Assembly: GCA_008081395.1 (NCBI GenBank)
Contig: VMCJ01000020.1
Coordinates: forward strand, 1 to 41,689
Length of the DNA stretch: 41,689 bases
Direction of reading: 5' to 3'
Origin: Rhodospirillales bacterium
Lineage (GTDB): Bacteria > Pseudomonadota > Alphaproteobacteria > Bin95
Shown piece after piece: positions 25,595 to 34,285 of the stretch. Under the pieces are notes generated by a model. It searched no databases. It saw nothing but the letters and a program-made list of their open reading frames with translations, and was not told the DNA's origin. Position 1 is the first letter of the stretch. Every line of letters starts with the position of its first letter. The translations under genes were made by a program, and so were the position numbers.

Positions 25595-26545
25595 ATGCAG
25601 ATTGGTGTTCAAGTTCCTCATCGTGGGCCAATGACGGATCCAGCTTGTATCCAGGCGATCGTCTCAGAGGGAGAAGCCCTAGGATATGAAGTATTGATTG
25701 TATCCGACCATATTGTCGTTCCAAAGGATATCGATAGTAGGTACCCGTATTCTGAAGCTGGTGATTTTCCAGGCCGTGTGGGCGGCGAGTGTATGGAACA
25801 GCTTACCTTGCTAGCTTACGTGGCCGCGATGACCAAAAAGGCAAAGCTCCTTACATCTGTAATGGTCGTGCCGCACAGGGAACCTCTTTTGGCAGCTAAA
25901 TCTTTGGCAACAACGGATCAGCTTTCAGGTGGTCGATTGATCGTTGGTTGTGGAACTGGTTGGATGAGAGAAGAGTTTGACGCGATTGGAGCGGACTTTG
26001 ATAATCGTGGCGCTGTAACCGATGACTACATTCGAATTTTTAAAAAGGTATGGACAGAGGATGACCCCCAGCATTCAAGTCAGTGGTCAACCTTTTCCAA
26101 TATTGCTTTCAGGCCTCAGCCTCTTCAAAAACCTCATCCTCCCATATGGATTGGGGGCGAGTCAGGTAGAGCACAGCGCCGCGTCGCAGAGTTAGCGGAC
26201 GGCTGGTACCCACTTGGGGCCAATCCTCGTCAGCCCTTAGATACACCCGATCGATACCTAGCTGCACGCGATCAGCTTTGGAAGAAGGTTGAGGCTGCGG
26301 GCCGTAGCCCAGAAGATATTACTCTTGCTTATAATGCACCTTTTCACTTTTCCGAAGAGCAGAAGAACCGTGAGGGAACTCGACAATTCTTGACGGGCTC
26401 TGCTCAGGCAAGAGCAGATGATTTGAATGCCTTAAAAGACATTGGGGTATCCACTGTTGTCATTTCGACAGCTGGAACAACACTAGAGAAAACCTTAGAC
26501 CGCATGCGAGAATTTCAGGAGAATGTGCGGCCATTGATGTCTTAG
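25595..26545 (+). CDS. LLM-class flavin/F420-dependent oxidoreductase
   Basis: The 316-residue product is a luciferase-like monooxygenase-family TIM barrel. Markers are EALGYEVLIVSDHIVVP (28-44), LAAKSLATTDQLSGGRLIVG, GTGWMREEFDAIG and the C-terminal-side PHPPIWIGGES followed by RRVAELADGW. The pattern resembles the TIGR03619 group usually annotated as F420-dependent, but F420 or FMN use cannot be told from sequence alone. AAAGG stands seven bases before the ATG. It follows the crotonase-fold gene closely and converges on the MFS gene to its right. Confidence 0.87.
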   Translation: MQIGVQVPHRGPMTDPACIQAIVSEGEALGYEVLIVSDHIVVPKDIDSRYPYSEAGDFPGRVGGECMEQLTLLAYVAAMTKKAKLLTSVMVVPHREPLLAAKSLATTDQLSGGRLIVGCGTGWMREEFDAIGADFDNRGAVTDDYIRIFKKVWTEDDPQHSSQWSTFSNIAFRPQPLQKPHPPIWIGGESGRAQRRVAELADGWYPLGANPRQPLDTPDRYLAARDQLWKKVEAAGRSPEDITLAYNAPFHFSEEQKNREGTRQFLTGSAQARADDLNALKDIGVSTVVISTAGTTLEKTLDRMREFQENVRPLMS

Positions 26546-26600
26546 CCCTTGAGCAATCTCTAGCTTGGTCAGACGCAAAAGTTGATTCTCCAAGTTGGTA

Positions 26601-26629
26601 TAGGCTCAACCGGCTGTCTGTTGAGCCTA
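26601..26629. terminator. Ten-base-pair hairpin at convergent gene ends
   Basis: TAGGCTCAAC (26601-26610) and GTTGAGCCTA (26620-26629) form a perfect 10-bp stem with a nine-base loop between the convergent LLM and MFS genes. Its right arm contains the MFS stop codon. No T-run follows on either strand, so it could be a factor-assisted terminator or an RNA-stabilising 3' structure. Confidence 0.4.
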
Positions 26630-27865
26630 GTATTTGGTTGCAGCCCGTTTAAGCTCAGGTACGGTCCAAAAGATTGCAACTGGGATACAAATGGCGGTTA
26701 AGGACCAAGCAATCACCATAATGTAGCCATCGGTCAAATCGTGGATTACACCGCCCATCGTTGCTCCAACTGCTGCCCCAGCACCCATACAGAGGAAAAT
26801 CGCGCCCATAATTAATCCAAGATCTCGTCCACGGCCAAAAATTCTTGCTGTGAGTGCGGAAATTACGGGGCCACGACTTCCGAAACTCGCGCCGTACGAA
26901 ATAACAAAAGCCCAGAGTAGAAAATTTGACGGACTAACTGTCATCATGAAGAGAAGTAAATACCCTGATATCGTTAAGCTGTAGGACAATGTTACTGAAA
27001 GCAGAGCACCATACCTATCCGCGATTATTCCGAAAATCAGAAGACCACAAGTTGCAGAAATTCCAGAAACACCAAAAGCGCTTGCTGCTGTTATCGGATT
27101 AGTGCCTTGCTCAATGAGAAAAGCGACAACTTGGGGTTGAACGGCAAACATTGATATTGCTGTAAGAAAATGAACTGCTGACAAACACCAGTAAGGCCTA
27201 GAACGAACCGCACGGCGAAAAGTCCAATCAGATGTTGGAGAGTGTCTACCTTCTGTTTTCGGTCGTCGAAGGTCTGCCCGGCCTTCAGAAATTTTTTGCC
27301 ATGGAGCAATTGCCACAAGTATGCCAACGCAAATGACAATCAGTCCAATTGAGCTGTAAGCATTTCGCCAACCAAGATCATCAATGAAAGTTTGGGCTAC
27401 AGGAGAAAAAATCATGACTCCAACGCCAGCTGCACCTGACACTACAGCAACTGCAGTGGTTAAAGATTGCTGAAACCATCGGGCTAGTAATGCGGATTGC
27501 ACCGCAATACCAAGCGCTGCTGCTCCGAACCCCACGAGGAGGCTTAAGCACAGATAAAATTGCCATAGCGCTTCAAGTTGTGAGGCTAAAATTGGTCCTA
27601 CAGCAAGGCATCCCATTCCCAGGGGAAAGAGAAATCTTGGTCCAAACTTATCAAATAGCTTACCTGCAACCGGAGAAAAAAGCCCAAGGCAAAGCATTCC
27701 AAAAGCGTATACACTGGCTGCCTCCGCTCTGCTCCATCCAAGTTCTTTACTGACCGGAAGAAGGAAGACGGCAAAAGTCTCAGATACACCTCGTGCAGAG
27801 GCACTCATCAATACAAAAACGGCAGCAGCTAAAAATCCGAGGTTAAACCGATGATGCAGGGTCAA
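26627..27865 (-). CDS. MFS transporter (monocarboxylate/OFA-like)
   Basis: The 412-residue protein has about twelve hydrophobic helices and the MFS loop motif GKLFDKFGPR between helices 2 and 3. N-terminal helix 1 (FNLGFLAAAVFVLMSASARG) with SKELGWSRAEAASVYAF resembles monocarboxylate/oxalate-formate-type carriers. The start is a TTG at 27865 that overlaps the TGA of the ThDP-enzyme beta subunit gene, so translation is probably coupled; no clear ribosome-binding site is seen. The context suggests it imports the substrate or exports the product of the decarboxylase encoded just upstream. Substrate is inference only. Confidence 0.85.
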   Translation of the reverse strand: MTLHHRFNLGFLAAAVFVLMSASARGVSETFAVFLLPVSKELGWSRAEAASVYAFGMLCLGLFSPVAGKLFDKFGPRFLFPLGMGCLAVGPILASQLEALWQFYLCLSLLVGFGAAALGIAVQSALLARWFQQSLTTAVAVVSGAAGVGVMIFSPVAQTFIDDLGWRNAYSSIGLIVICVGILVAIAPWQKISEGRADLRRPKTEGRHSPTSDWTFRRAVRSRPYWCLSAVHFLTAISMFAVQPQVVAFLIEQGTNPITAASAFGVSGISATCGLLIFGIIADRYGALLSVTLSYSLTISGYLLLFMMTVSPSNFLLWAFVISYGASFGSRGPVISALTARIFGRGRDLGLIMGAIFLCMGAGAAVGATMGGVIHDLTDGYIMVIAWSLTAICIPVAIFWTVPELKRAATKY

Positions 27866-28473
27866 CGCGGTGGCATGCCAAGATATTCCCGAAAGCGGGT
27901 TTTCAAAAATGCCCCGTCCTGTGGAGGTAAAGACATTCCAGCTGCTTCTGGACTAATATGAACAGCAGCGAAGGCAGGGCCCTGCACAGATTGCATCCAA
28001 TCGCGGAGTTCTGTGGCTTCTTCGGTGCTATCAATTCTCCGGGTTGATTTAAAGCCTAATCCTACGGCGGTTTGCACCAAGTCTACCCCGCGCGCAGTAT
28101 GAGTTAACTGCTGCCCAGTTTCACCGTACCTTCCATTGTCTAATACGATTACTACCAGATTATCCAGGCCTTCCGCACCAGCTGCTGCAAGTCCAGTGAG
28201 GCCCATGAGAACCTCGCCGTCTCCGGTGAGCGCTAAAACGCGTTTGGTTGGTTGTGCTGCAGCTAGACCAATTGCCATTGGCACTGCTCCACCCATTGCG
28301 CCCCAAAGGTAAAAATTTAGTGGGTGGTCTCCAGCAGCCATCAGGTCGTAGCAAGGTGATCCAAGTCCGGCTACAACAAGCAGATCATCAGATCTGTCGT
28401 GCATTAGATTTGCCACTAAAATACGCCGATCTATTAGACCATCTGACTTCTTGATTATTTCAGGGGCACTCAT
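27862..28473 (-). CDS. ThDP-dependent decarboxylase, beta subunit (ComE/Ppd-like)
   Basis: The 203-residue product is a stand-alone ThDP-binding C-terminal half of a decarboxylase. The diphosphate/metal motif begins at GDGE (84-87) and closes at LDN (111-113), followed by GRYGETGQQ, as in sulfopyruvate decarboxylase ComE and phosphonopyruvate decarboxylase. The preceding LWGAMGGAVPMAIGLA is also characteristic. I chose the ATG at 28473 because it overlaps the stop of the alpha-subunit gene (ATGA); the open frame upstream lies inside that gene. Together the pair would decarboxylate a 2-oxo acid. Whether the substrate is sulfopyruvate, phosphonopyruvate or another is not determined. Confidence 0.85.
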   Translation of the reverse strand: MSAPEIIKKSDGLIDRRILVANLMHDRSDDLLVVAGLGSPCYDLMAAGDHPLNFYLWGAMGGAVPMAIGLAAAQPTKRVLALTGDGEVLMGLTGLAAAGAEGLDNLVVIVLDNGRYGETGQQLTHTARGVDLVQTAVGLGFKSTRRIDSTEEATELRDWMQSVQGPAFAAVHISPEAAGMSLPPQDGAFLKTRFREYLGMPPR

Positions 28474-29024
28474 TGTTTGTTGTCTCCTGCACTTCCTGCT
28501 GCAAATTTCTTCGTGCCAACTAACTTCTGCGCCAATAATACGGCAGTCATGCAATCACCATTGTATGCTTGGTCAATGGCTGCCCGCACTGTGTCAGCTA
28601 CATCCTCTGCGCGTTCAACTCTGTAACATTTTACTCCGGCTAACTCGAAATGAGCCTGTGTAGTACCTCCCATTGGCATTTGCCACGAGTTGAACTCACC
28701 CCACTCACCACGCATCGTCACAAACATTGGCATGGGAAATCTGCAAGTGGTCATAAGGCTCAGCATGTTGATTGTGTTTCCAACCCCACTGGATTGCATC
28801 AGCAACGCACCCTTATCACCGCCCAACCAAGCACCTGCTAGACAGGCTACGGCGTCTTCTTCAGTAGTAACTGAAATTGCGCGCATCTCATTAGCAGCGT
28901 GGGCGCGCTCAATAAGCTTTTTGTGGCCAGCGTCGGGTACATAAGCAATTTGTTTTATCCCGGCATTAACTAGGGCTTCAAAAATATCATCCCGCCAGTC
29001 GTGGGTCATTTCAGCATCTGTCAT
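28470..29024 (-). CDS. ThDP-dependent decarboxylase, alpha subunit (ComD/Ppd-like)
   Basis: The 184-residue product is the pyrimidine-binding N-terminal half of the same enzyme. It has TTEEDAVACLAGAWLGG (53-69), whose glutamate (Glu55 or Glu56) should activate the ThDP aminopyrimidine. QSSGVGNTINMLSL (77-90) and RGEWGEFNSWQMPMG (105-119) follow, like the SGLGN and RGxxGE...PMG blocks of sulfopyruvate decarboxylase ComD and phosphonopyruvate decarboxylase. First gene of a three-gene unit alpha-beta-MFS with overlapping stops and starts. No xsc, ppm or sulfolactate dehydrogenase gene is in view, so the pathway is open. Confidence 0.85.
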   Translation of the reverse strand: MTDAEMTHDWRDDIFEALVNAGIKQIAYVPDAGHKKLIERAHAANEMRAISVTTEEDAVACLAGAWLGGDKGALLMQSSGVGNTINMLSLMTTCRFPMPMFVTMRGEWGEFNSWQMPMGGTTQAHFELAGVKCYRVERAEDVADTVRAAIDQAYNGDCMTAVLLAQKLVGTKKFAAGSAGDNKQ

Positions 29025-29086
29025 CGTTAACTCAATAAGATTAATATGAACCCTGACTTTTACACGAGGCTGTTCTAGACCGCCAT

Positions 29087-30313
29087 ATGTCTAACCGCAT
29101 GACCGATATGCCTGAAGCGCTTGTCCGGGAAGCAAACGCTTTGAGTTGGCCATCCGTAAGGATTAGTTTTTATTACATTGCGATGTTTGGAACCGTTGGA
29201 GTTTTTGCACCTTTCCTTCCAATTTGGCTAAAGGACCGAAGCTTATCAGCAGAAGAAATCGGGATAGTGATGTCTGCAATCGCTTGGACCCGAGTAATGG
29301 TCAATCCACTTGCTGCACACGTCGCAGATGTAACTGGGCGACGTAGAAGATTGGCATTAATGACTGCAGCTGGGGCTTGTGTGGGTTTGGGATTTGTAAC
29401 GCAGTCTTATGGGTTTTTTGCTATTTTAGCGGCACTGATTTTTACAGCGGCTTGCCAAGGTCCCGTTTTACCTGTTGGTGAGAATCTTTGCTTACTCACT
29501 ATTAGAGCCCGTAATTTGTCGTATGGACGACTACGTGCATGGGGCTCGGTCGCTTTCATCGCGGTAGTTACTGGCGCCGGCTATTGGCTCGAGACCGCTC
29601 CATCAGATCACGTGATTTACATGTTAATTGGCGGCTGGCTTTTGATCCTGTTTTCGGTAGCTTGGTTGCCTGATCTTCGATCTCCGCCACGGGGCAAGAA
29701 AGAAAGAAGGTTTCAAGCAGCTCCTGCATGGGCTCTACTTCGCAATAAAACATTCATACTGCTGCTAGCTGCGGCAGCCGCTAATATGAGTTCACATGCA
29801 GTTTTGAATGCCTTTTCATCAATTCACTGGATTGGCGCAGGGATTAGTGAAAGCTCTATTGGCTATCTTTGGTCTATCGGAGTTTTGGCTGAGATAATTC
29901 TTTTCTGGATGGCGGCTCCAATCGTTGCACATCTGGGGCCCGGTTGGCTTATGGCCCTTGGTGCTGCTGGAGGTGTTATTCGATGGATTGGCTTGGGTTG
30001 GACAACAGATTTTTACGCACTTCTTTTCTTTCAAACGTTGCATGGATTGACCTTTGGCGCCGCTCATTTAGGGGCGATGACATACCTTCAACGACATGTC
30101 CCAGCTGAGAGCTCTGCAACAGGTCAAGCGCTATACTCTGCTCTCGGAATGGGAGCTGCTTTGGCTTTAATGCAGCCAATTGCGGGCTGGCTTTATGCTA
30201 AAAATGGAGGCGGCGCTTTTTATGCAATGGCTATCTTGGCGGCAGTTGGATTTTTATTCGCAGTATTGCTCGCTTTCAGACTAAGGAAAATTGACCAAAA
30301 TAGTCCAACCTAA
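29087..30313 (+). CDS. MFS transporter, HcaT/MFS_1-like family
   Basis: The 408-residue protein has about twelve membrane helices. The N-terminal segment SFYYIAMFGTVGVFAPFLPI followed by WLKDRSLSAEEIGIVMS and loop motif ADVTGRRRRLAL match the HcaT-type (3-phenylpropionate/PPP family) carriers. GRLRAWGSVAFI in the middle is another family feature. The gene is divergent from the ThDP-enzyme unit across 62 bases, so the two could share regulation. Transported compound unknown; related proteins are proposed for aromatic acids, sugars or nucleosides. No adjacent catabolic gene narrows this. Confidence 0.87.
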   Translation: MSNRMTDMPEALVREANALSWPSVRISFYYIAMFGTVGVFAPFLPIWLKDRSLSAEEIGIVMSAIAWTRVMVNPLAAHVADVTGRRRRLALMTAAGACVGLGFVTQSYGFFAILAALIFTAACQGPVLPVGENLCLLTIRARNLSYGRLRAWGSVAFIAVVTGAGYWLETAPSDHVIYMLIGGWLLILFSVAWLPDLRSPPRGKKERRFQAAPAWALLRNKTFILLLAAAAANMSSHAVLNAFSSIHWIGAGISESSIGYLWSIGVLAEIILFWMAAPIVAHLGPGWLMALGAAGGVIRWIGLGWTTDFYALLFFQTLHGLTFGAAHLGAMTYLQRHVPAESSATGQALYSALGMGAALALMQPIAGWLYAKNGGGAFYAMAILAAVGFLFAVLLAFRLRKIDQNSPT

Positions 30314-30492
30314 ATACATGTTGTGGGATTTAATTCGCACATAAGTTGCGGCTGCTTGTAATTGTTATAGTAAATTTGATTTTTGCAATTTCAAAATGAA
30401 GGTTGGCAAAATTGGTAAGCAATTACACAAACCTTGCGTAAACTCTTGCTAGAGTCTAACTCGATTGTTCTTTTGTCCAGGGATTTAGATAA

Positions 30493-31437
30493 ATGGGTTC
30501 CTCTGTCTTTATCGACGGTGAGGCTGGCACAACTGGCCTTCAGATATTCGACCGATTGAAGGATCGGAAGGACATAAGTCTCATCCGCCTTGATGACATA
30601 GAAAGGAAGGAATTAAAGGCGCGACAAGAAGCTCTTAATGCGGCTGATATTGCTATCTTATGCCTTCCTGACGATGCAGCTCGAGAAGCGGTTGATCTTA
30701 TTAGAAATACAACCACCCGGGTAATTGATGCTTCAACAGCCCATAGAACGGCTGAGGGTTGGACATATGGTTTCCCCGAATATTCAAAAGACCAAAGACG
30801 CCTGATTGGTGAATCTAATAGAATAAGTAACCCTGGCTGCTATTCGGTCACCTCAATTGCTATGCTACATCCGATTATTGCAGCTGGCTTAATTAAGGCA
30901 GATTGGCCAATTACAATAAACGCTGTGTCTGGATATTCTGGCGGAGGAAAATCACTTATTGGTGAATTTGAGGGTGAAAATGCATCGCCAAATCAGCAAG
31001 TAGTATTTTCTTACGCGTTGAGCTTAAAGCATAAACATCTCCCGGAAATTAAGCGCTGGGGCGGCCTGAGTCATGATCCAATTTTTGAGCCGCATGTGGG
31101 GCGTTATCATCAAGGAATGATAGTTAATATTCCTCTGCCTCTTTGGGCGATGCCAGATAAGCCAACACCCGTAGCAATCCATCAGACACTCGCTGCCCAT
31201 TATGAAAATGAGCCGTTTGTTGAGATTGCATCGCTAGGGCCACCTATGGGTTCAGACCGTTTGGATCCTGAGTGTTTAAACGGTACGAATAAACTTCGGA
31301 TTCATGTGCTTACCAATCCAGATGGGGATGCTGTGGTATTGTCAGGCGTTTTGGATAATTTGGGTAAGGGCGCATCTGGCCAAGCAGTGCAGACATTGAA
31401 TTTCTTGATTGGTTCCAGCGAAGATACGGGATTGTAA
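30493..31437 (+). CDS. argC: N-acetyl-gamma-glutamyl-phosphate reductase, type 2
   Basis: ArgC reduces N-acetylglutamyl-5-phosphate to the semialdehyde in arginine synthesis with NADPH. The 314-residue length and the N-terminal dinucleotide motif FIDGEAGTTGLQIFDRL (6-22) fit the short type 2 form. The catalytic cysteine is in SNPGCYSVTSIAML and the histidine region is KHKHLPEI. The ATG follows AGGGA. The gene next to it starts three bases after the stop. In many alphaproteobacteria this argC follows rpsI; here it is about 7 kb away on the other strand. Confidence 0.96.
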   Translation: MGSSVFIDGEAGTTGLQIFDRLKDRKDISLIRLDDIERKELKARQEALNAADIAILCLPDDAAREAVDLIRNTTTRVIDASTAHRTAEGWTYGFPEYSKDQRRLIGESNRISNPGCYSVTSIAMLHPIIAAGLIKADWPITINAVSGYSGGGKSLIGEFEGENASPNQQVVFSYALSLKHKHLPEIKRWGGLSHDPIFEPHVGRYHQGMIVNIPLPLWAMPDKPTPVAIHQTLAAHYENEPFVEIASLGPPMGSDRLDPECLNGTNKLRIHVLTNPDGDAVVLSGVLDNLGKGASGQAVQTLNFLIGSSEDTGL

Positions 31438-31440
31438 ATC

Positions 31441-31998
31441 ATGCAGTCAGTAAGTTCTTTACCAGCGCCCAAGGGATTAATTTTACCTTTCAAAGGTATC
31501 AGCCCAAGAGTGGCAGATGATGTATTTCTAGCTCCAAATTCTGTGGTCGTTGGAGATGTGGAGATAGGTGAGCGCTCAAGCCTTTGGTATAATGTGGTTG
31601 TGCGTGCTGATGTAGGGTTAATCAAGATTGGAGCAGGCACGAATATTCAAGATGGATCGGTTGTTCATGTGACAGGTGGCCAATTTGATACTCATATTGG
31701 TGACGATGTTCTGATAGGGCATCTGTGCATGATCCATGGGTGCGTCCTTGAAGACAGAGCATTTGTTGGAATGAAAGCAACAATTTTAGATGGTGCTAGA
31801 GTTGAGGCAGATGCAATGGTTGCTGCTGGCGCCGTAGTCACACCAAATAAAGTTGTTAAATCAGGTGAGCTTTGGGCTGGAGCACCAGCTAAAAAAATGC
31901 GTGATATGGATGCAGACGAAATCCAAAGACGTCGCAAGTCGGCGCCAAATTATGCAATTAATGCTTTAGATCATATTAACTCACTTCGACATGCTTAG
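31441..31998 (+). CDS. Gamma-carbonic anhydrase-family protein
   Basis: The 185-residue protein is a left-handed beta-helix with hexapeptide repeats (VVVGDVEIGERSSLWYNVVV, then repeated I-G-x-x-x-x turns). The three zinc ligands of gamma-class carbonic anhydrases are present as His76 (VHVT), His94 and His99 (IGHLCMIHG), and Arg55 and Asp57 lie in VVRADVG. The C-terminal ELWAGAPAKKMRDM is family-typical. Many close relatives (YrdA, PaaY) have weak or no CO2-hydration activity, so it may be a thioesterase or have another role. It begins three bases after argC. Confidence 0.9.
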   Translation: MQSVSSLPAPKGLILPFKGISPRVADDVFLAPNSVVVGDVEIGERSSLWYNVVVRADVGLIKIGAGTNIQDGSVVHVTGGQFDTHIGDDVLIGHLCMIHGCVLEDRAFVGMKATILDGARVEADAMVAAGAVVTPNKVVKSGELWAGAPAKKMRDMDADEIQRRRKSAPNYAINALDHINSLRHA

Positions 31999-32001
31999 GA
32001 G
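31997..32001 (+). promoter_or_regulatory. Ribosome-binding site deciding the FAH-fold gene start
   Basis: AGGAG overlaps the stop of the preceding gene and lies seven bases before the ATG at 32009. It favours that start over the in-frame ATG at 31991. Confidence 0.75.
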
Positions 32002-32008
32002 CGACATC

Positions 32009-33178
32009 ATGCAGGAATTTTTGGCTGCTAAAGCAGTGTTGCCTGATGATGGAATGGATGGTTGTCTAGTTGCACGAGTTTGGAGACCTGGTTTAGGGGC
32101 GTCAGTAGCTGTCATAAAGCCTACAGGCGTTTTCGACATAACGCGCAACTTTCCAACCCTGTCAGACCTCTTAAGTACCGTTGATCCTTCCAATGCGCTT
32201 GCTGAGATTACTTTGGGTGAGCGTGTTGGTAGTCTTGATGAGCTTTTAAGAAATAGTTCGTGTGAAATACGATCTGAGAGAGTTGCCCATTTTCTGGCAC
32301 CACAAGATATTCAGCCGGTTAAAGCTGCAGGAGTTACCTTTGCAGCCTCCATGCTCGAAAGGGTTATAGAGGAACAAGCAAAAGGTGACCCGGCCAAAGC
32401 TCAGGCTGTGCGCGCCGCCGTACAGGAAAAAGTTGGTGACGATTTATCAAAGGTAGAACCAGGGTCATCAGCTGCCGAAGGCTTAAAGGAAAAACTAATA
32501 GAGTTGGGTGTGTGGTCTCAATATCTAGAAGTGGGAATTGGCCCATACGCTGAAATTTTCACCAAATGCCCACCTATGGCCGCTGTTGGCATAGGGGCAG
32601 AGGTTGGTTTGCGTCCTGATAGCCAGTGGAATAATCCTGAACCGGAAATAGTGCTCGTCATCGCGCCTAATGGTGAAATCGTAGGGGCAACACTTGGGAA
32701 CGATGTTAATCTTCGCGATATAGAGGGCCGTTCCGCTCTATTGCTTGGGCGTGCAAAAGATAACAATGCGTCTTGTAGCTTAGGACCTTTTATACGGTTT
32801 TTTGATTCTACTTTCTCTATTGATGATGTTCGTCGATCAGTAGTCTCTTTGACTGTAACGGGACAAGATAACTTCCGAATGGATGGTCGCTCCTCAATGT
32901 CTGAGATAAGCAGAGACCCATATGCTTTAGCGAAGGCTACTTTGTCTGAAGATCACCAATATCCAGATGGTGTGTTTTTGATGTGTGGAACAATGTTCGC
33001 ACCCACAGACCTGCGAGATGGTGAAGGTTTCACCCACAAGTTTGGGGATATTGTGCAAATCTCCACGCCAAAACTTGGATGTTTAGTGAACCGTACCGCA
33101 TCTACGCACCAAATTCCGGCTTGGACGTATGGTGTGCGTGCGCTGATGCGTAGTTTGGCCAAAAGAGGTCTTAATTAA
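32009..33178 (+). CDS. Fumarylacetoacetate hydrolase-fold protein (AraD1-like)
   Basis: The 389-residue product has the FAH catalytic fold in its C-terminal half. The acidic metal ligands are around WNNPEPEIVLVI and in GATLGNDVNLRDIEGRSA, followed by a lysine in GRAKDNNASC and a glycine-rich finish LGCLVNR. Its length and two-domain layout resemble FAH-family sugar-acid dehydratases such as AraD1 (2-keto-3-deoxy-L-arabonate dehydratase) more than short-form FAH hydrolases. Substrate assignment is inference. It overlaps or abuts the gamma-carbonic anhydrase gene and probably belongs to the argC transcription unit. Confidence 0.82.
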   Translation: MQEFLAAKAVLPDDGMDGCLVARVWRPGLGASVAVIKPTGVFDITRNFPTLSDLLSTVDPSNALAEITLGERVGSLDELLRNSSCEIRSERVAHFLAPQDIQPVKAAGVTFAASMLERVIEEQAKGDPAKAQAVRAAVQEKVGDDLSKVEPGSSAAEGLKEKLIELGVWSQYLEVGIGPYAEIFTKCPPMAAVGIGAEVGLRPDSQWNNPEPEIVLVIAPNGEIVGATLGNDVNLRDIEGRSALLLGRAKDNNASCSLGPFIRFFDSTFSIDDVRRSVVSLTVTGQDNFRMDGRSSMSEISRDPYALAKATLSEDHQYPDGVFLMCGTMFAPTDLRDGEGFTHKFGDIVQISTPKLGCLVNRTASTHQIPAWTYGVRALMRSLAKRGLN

Positions 33179-33252
33179 AATCGTTTTGCACAGTGCTTTT
33201 CCAGGAAATCGGGACTTTGAAACCGTACTCTTTTGTAAATAAGTAGATTAAC

Positions 33253-34059
33253 TCAGCTTTGTTTAAAGCGAGATCCTGGAGGAGGGGGATTATTAGGTGG
33301 GCCCGCGAAACATTGTGCTTGCCTCATCCAATTCTTCGCACTTTTTCCGGATACTTCGAGTGCTACGTCTTCAATATTCCGTGTTTGTGTCACAACCTGG
33401 CAAAACTCTGTTGCCGCACCTTTCACAAATTCTCCAGAATTAATTTGATCCGAATTCCATTCCCATATTGCCCCTGATGGTGCATTCAGAAGGATATGCG
33501 GTGGTGGTCCTGGAGGAGCCTCTCCACGATTGGAAAAAGTCCAATTAAATGTGATTGCCCCAAGATGAGCGATGGCTCGAATCCTATCATCATCTTGCCT
33601 TTCGGTGCCCAACAAATCATAGATTGCTTGGGAATGAGACCATGTTTCCATAAGGCGTGCTGTTATACTTGACCGGGCGCTCATTTCTGGTCCTACCCAT
33701 GCAACACGGTGTTTTGGTTCTGCCTCTGCGTAAGCACTTGCTGTGTCAGCGGAAGATTCAAGCCAAGCTTTGACGAGGGCTTGTCCCTCTAATCCTTTCA
33801 CCCAGCCCCGTTGGTATTCAAAGCGTGAAATTCCACTTTCCGATGCTTTTATTCGAGCATGCTGGGCAACCTGAAACGCTTCTGGGTCAATGAGTGTTAG
33901 TCTTGCGTTGGTGTCACCCATATAAAGGTGCGCAAAAATATCGTTAAGGGTCCACCCTTTAAATTGCGTTTCGCGGTTGAATTCAGTGTCGTCGAGAGGG
34001 GTGACCAGTTTCTTGAGCGCCTGGCATTCGGCGGCAAAGTCATCGGCCTCTTTGATCAT
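33253..34059 (-). CDS. TIGR03084-type DinB/maleylpyruvate-isomerase-like protein
   Basis: The 268-residue protein has an N-terminal DinB/MDMPI-like four-helix domain. FKGWTLNDIFAHLYMGD (33-49) carries the first metal histidine, and MSARSSITARLMETWSHSQAI carries the HxxA-type later ligand. The order matches a family annotated TIGR03084 (putative metal-binding, actinobacterial and proteobacterial). These relate to thiol-dependent isomerases, but activity is unknown. The C-terminal part ends in a proline-rich tail. It is convergent with the FAH-fold gene and divergent from the RraA-like gene. Confidence 0.75.
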   Translation of the reverse strand: MIKEADDFAAECQALKKLVTPLDDTEFNRETQFKGWTLNDIFAHLYMGDTNARLTLIDPEAFQVAQHARIKASESGISRFEYQRGWVKGLEGQALVKAWLESSADTASAYAEAEPKHRVAWVGPEMSARSSITARLMETWSHSQAIYDLLGTERQDDDRIRAIAHLGAITFNWTFSNRGEAPPGPPPHILLNAPSGAIWEWNSDQINSGEFVKGAATEFCQVVTQTRNIEDVALEVSGKSAKNWMRQAQCFAGPPNNPPPPGSRFKQS

Positions 34060-34285
34060 AGGTTGGTTCCTTGTGGCAATGCGTATTTAAAGATACTCAG
34101 ATGACTAGTTTGTAGGTTAACGGGCAATTTTTTTGAATAATATTTCATAGGGTTAACTTAGTTGCAAAATACAAAGTAGTAAGAAAATATAATGATTGTT
34201 TTAAGGTAACTGCCACAAGTTCGTTTGTTCGGTACCTTTTTAATTAATTCTAATGAAGCCCAAATAGATTTTAATGAGGAAGCAA

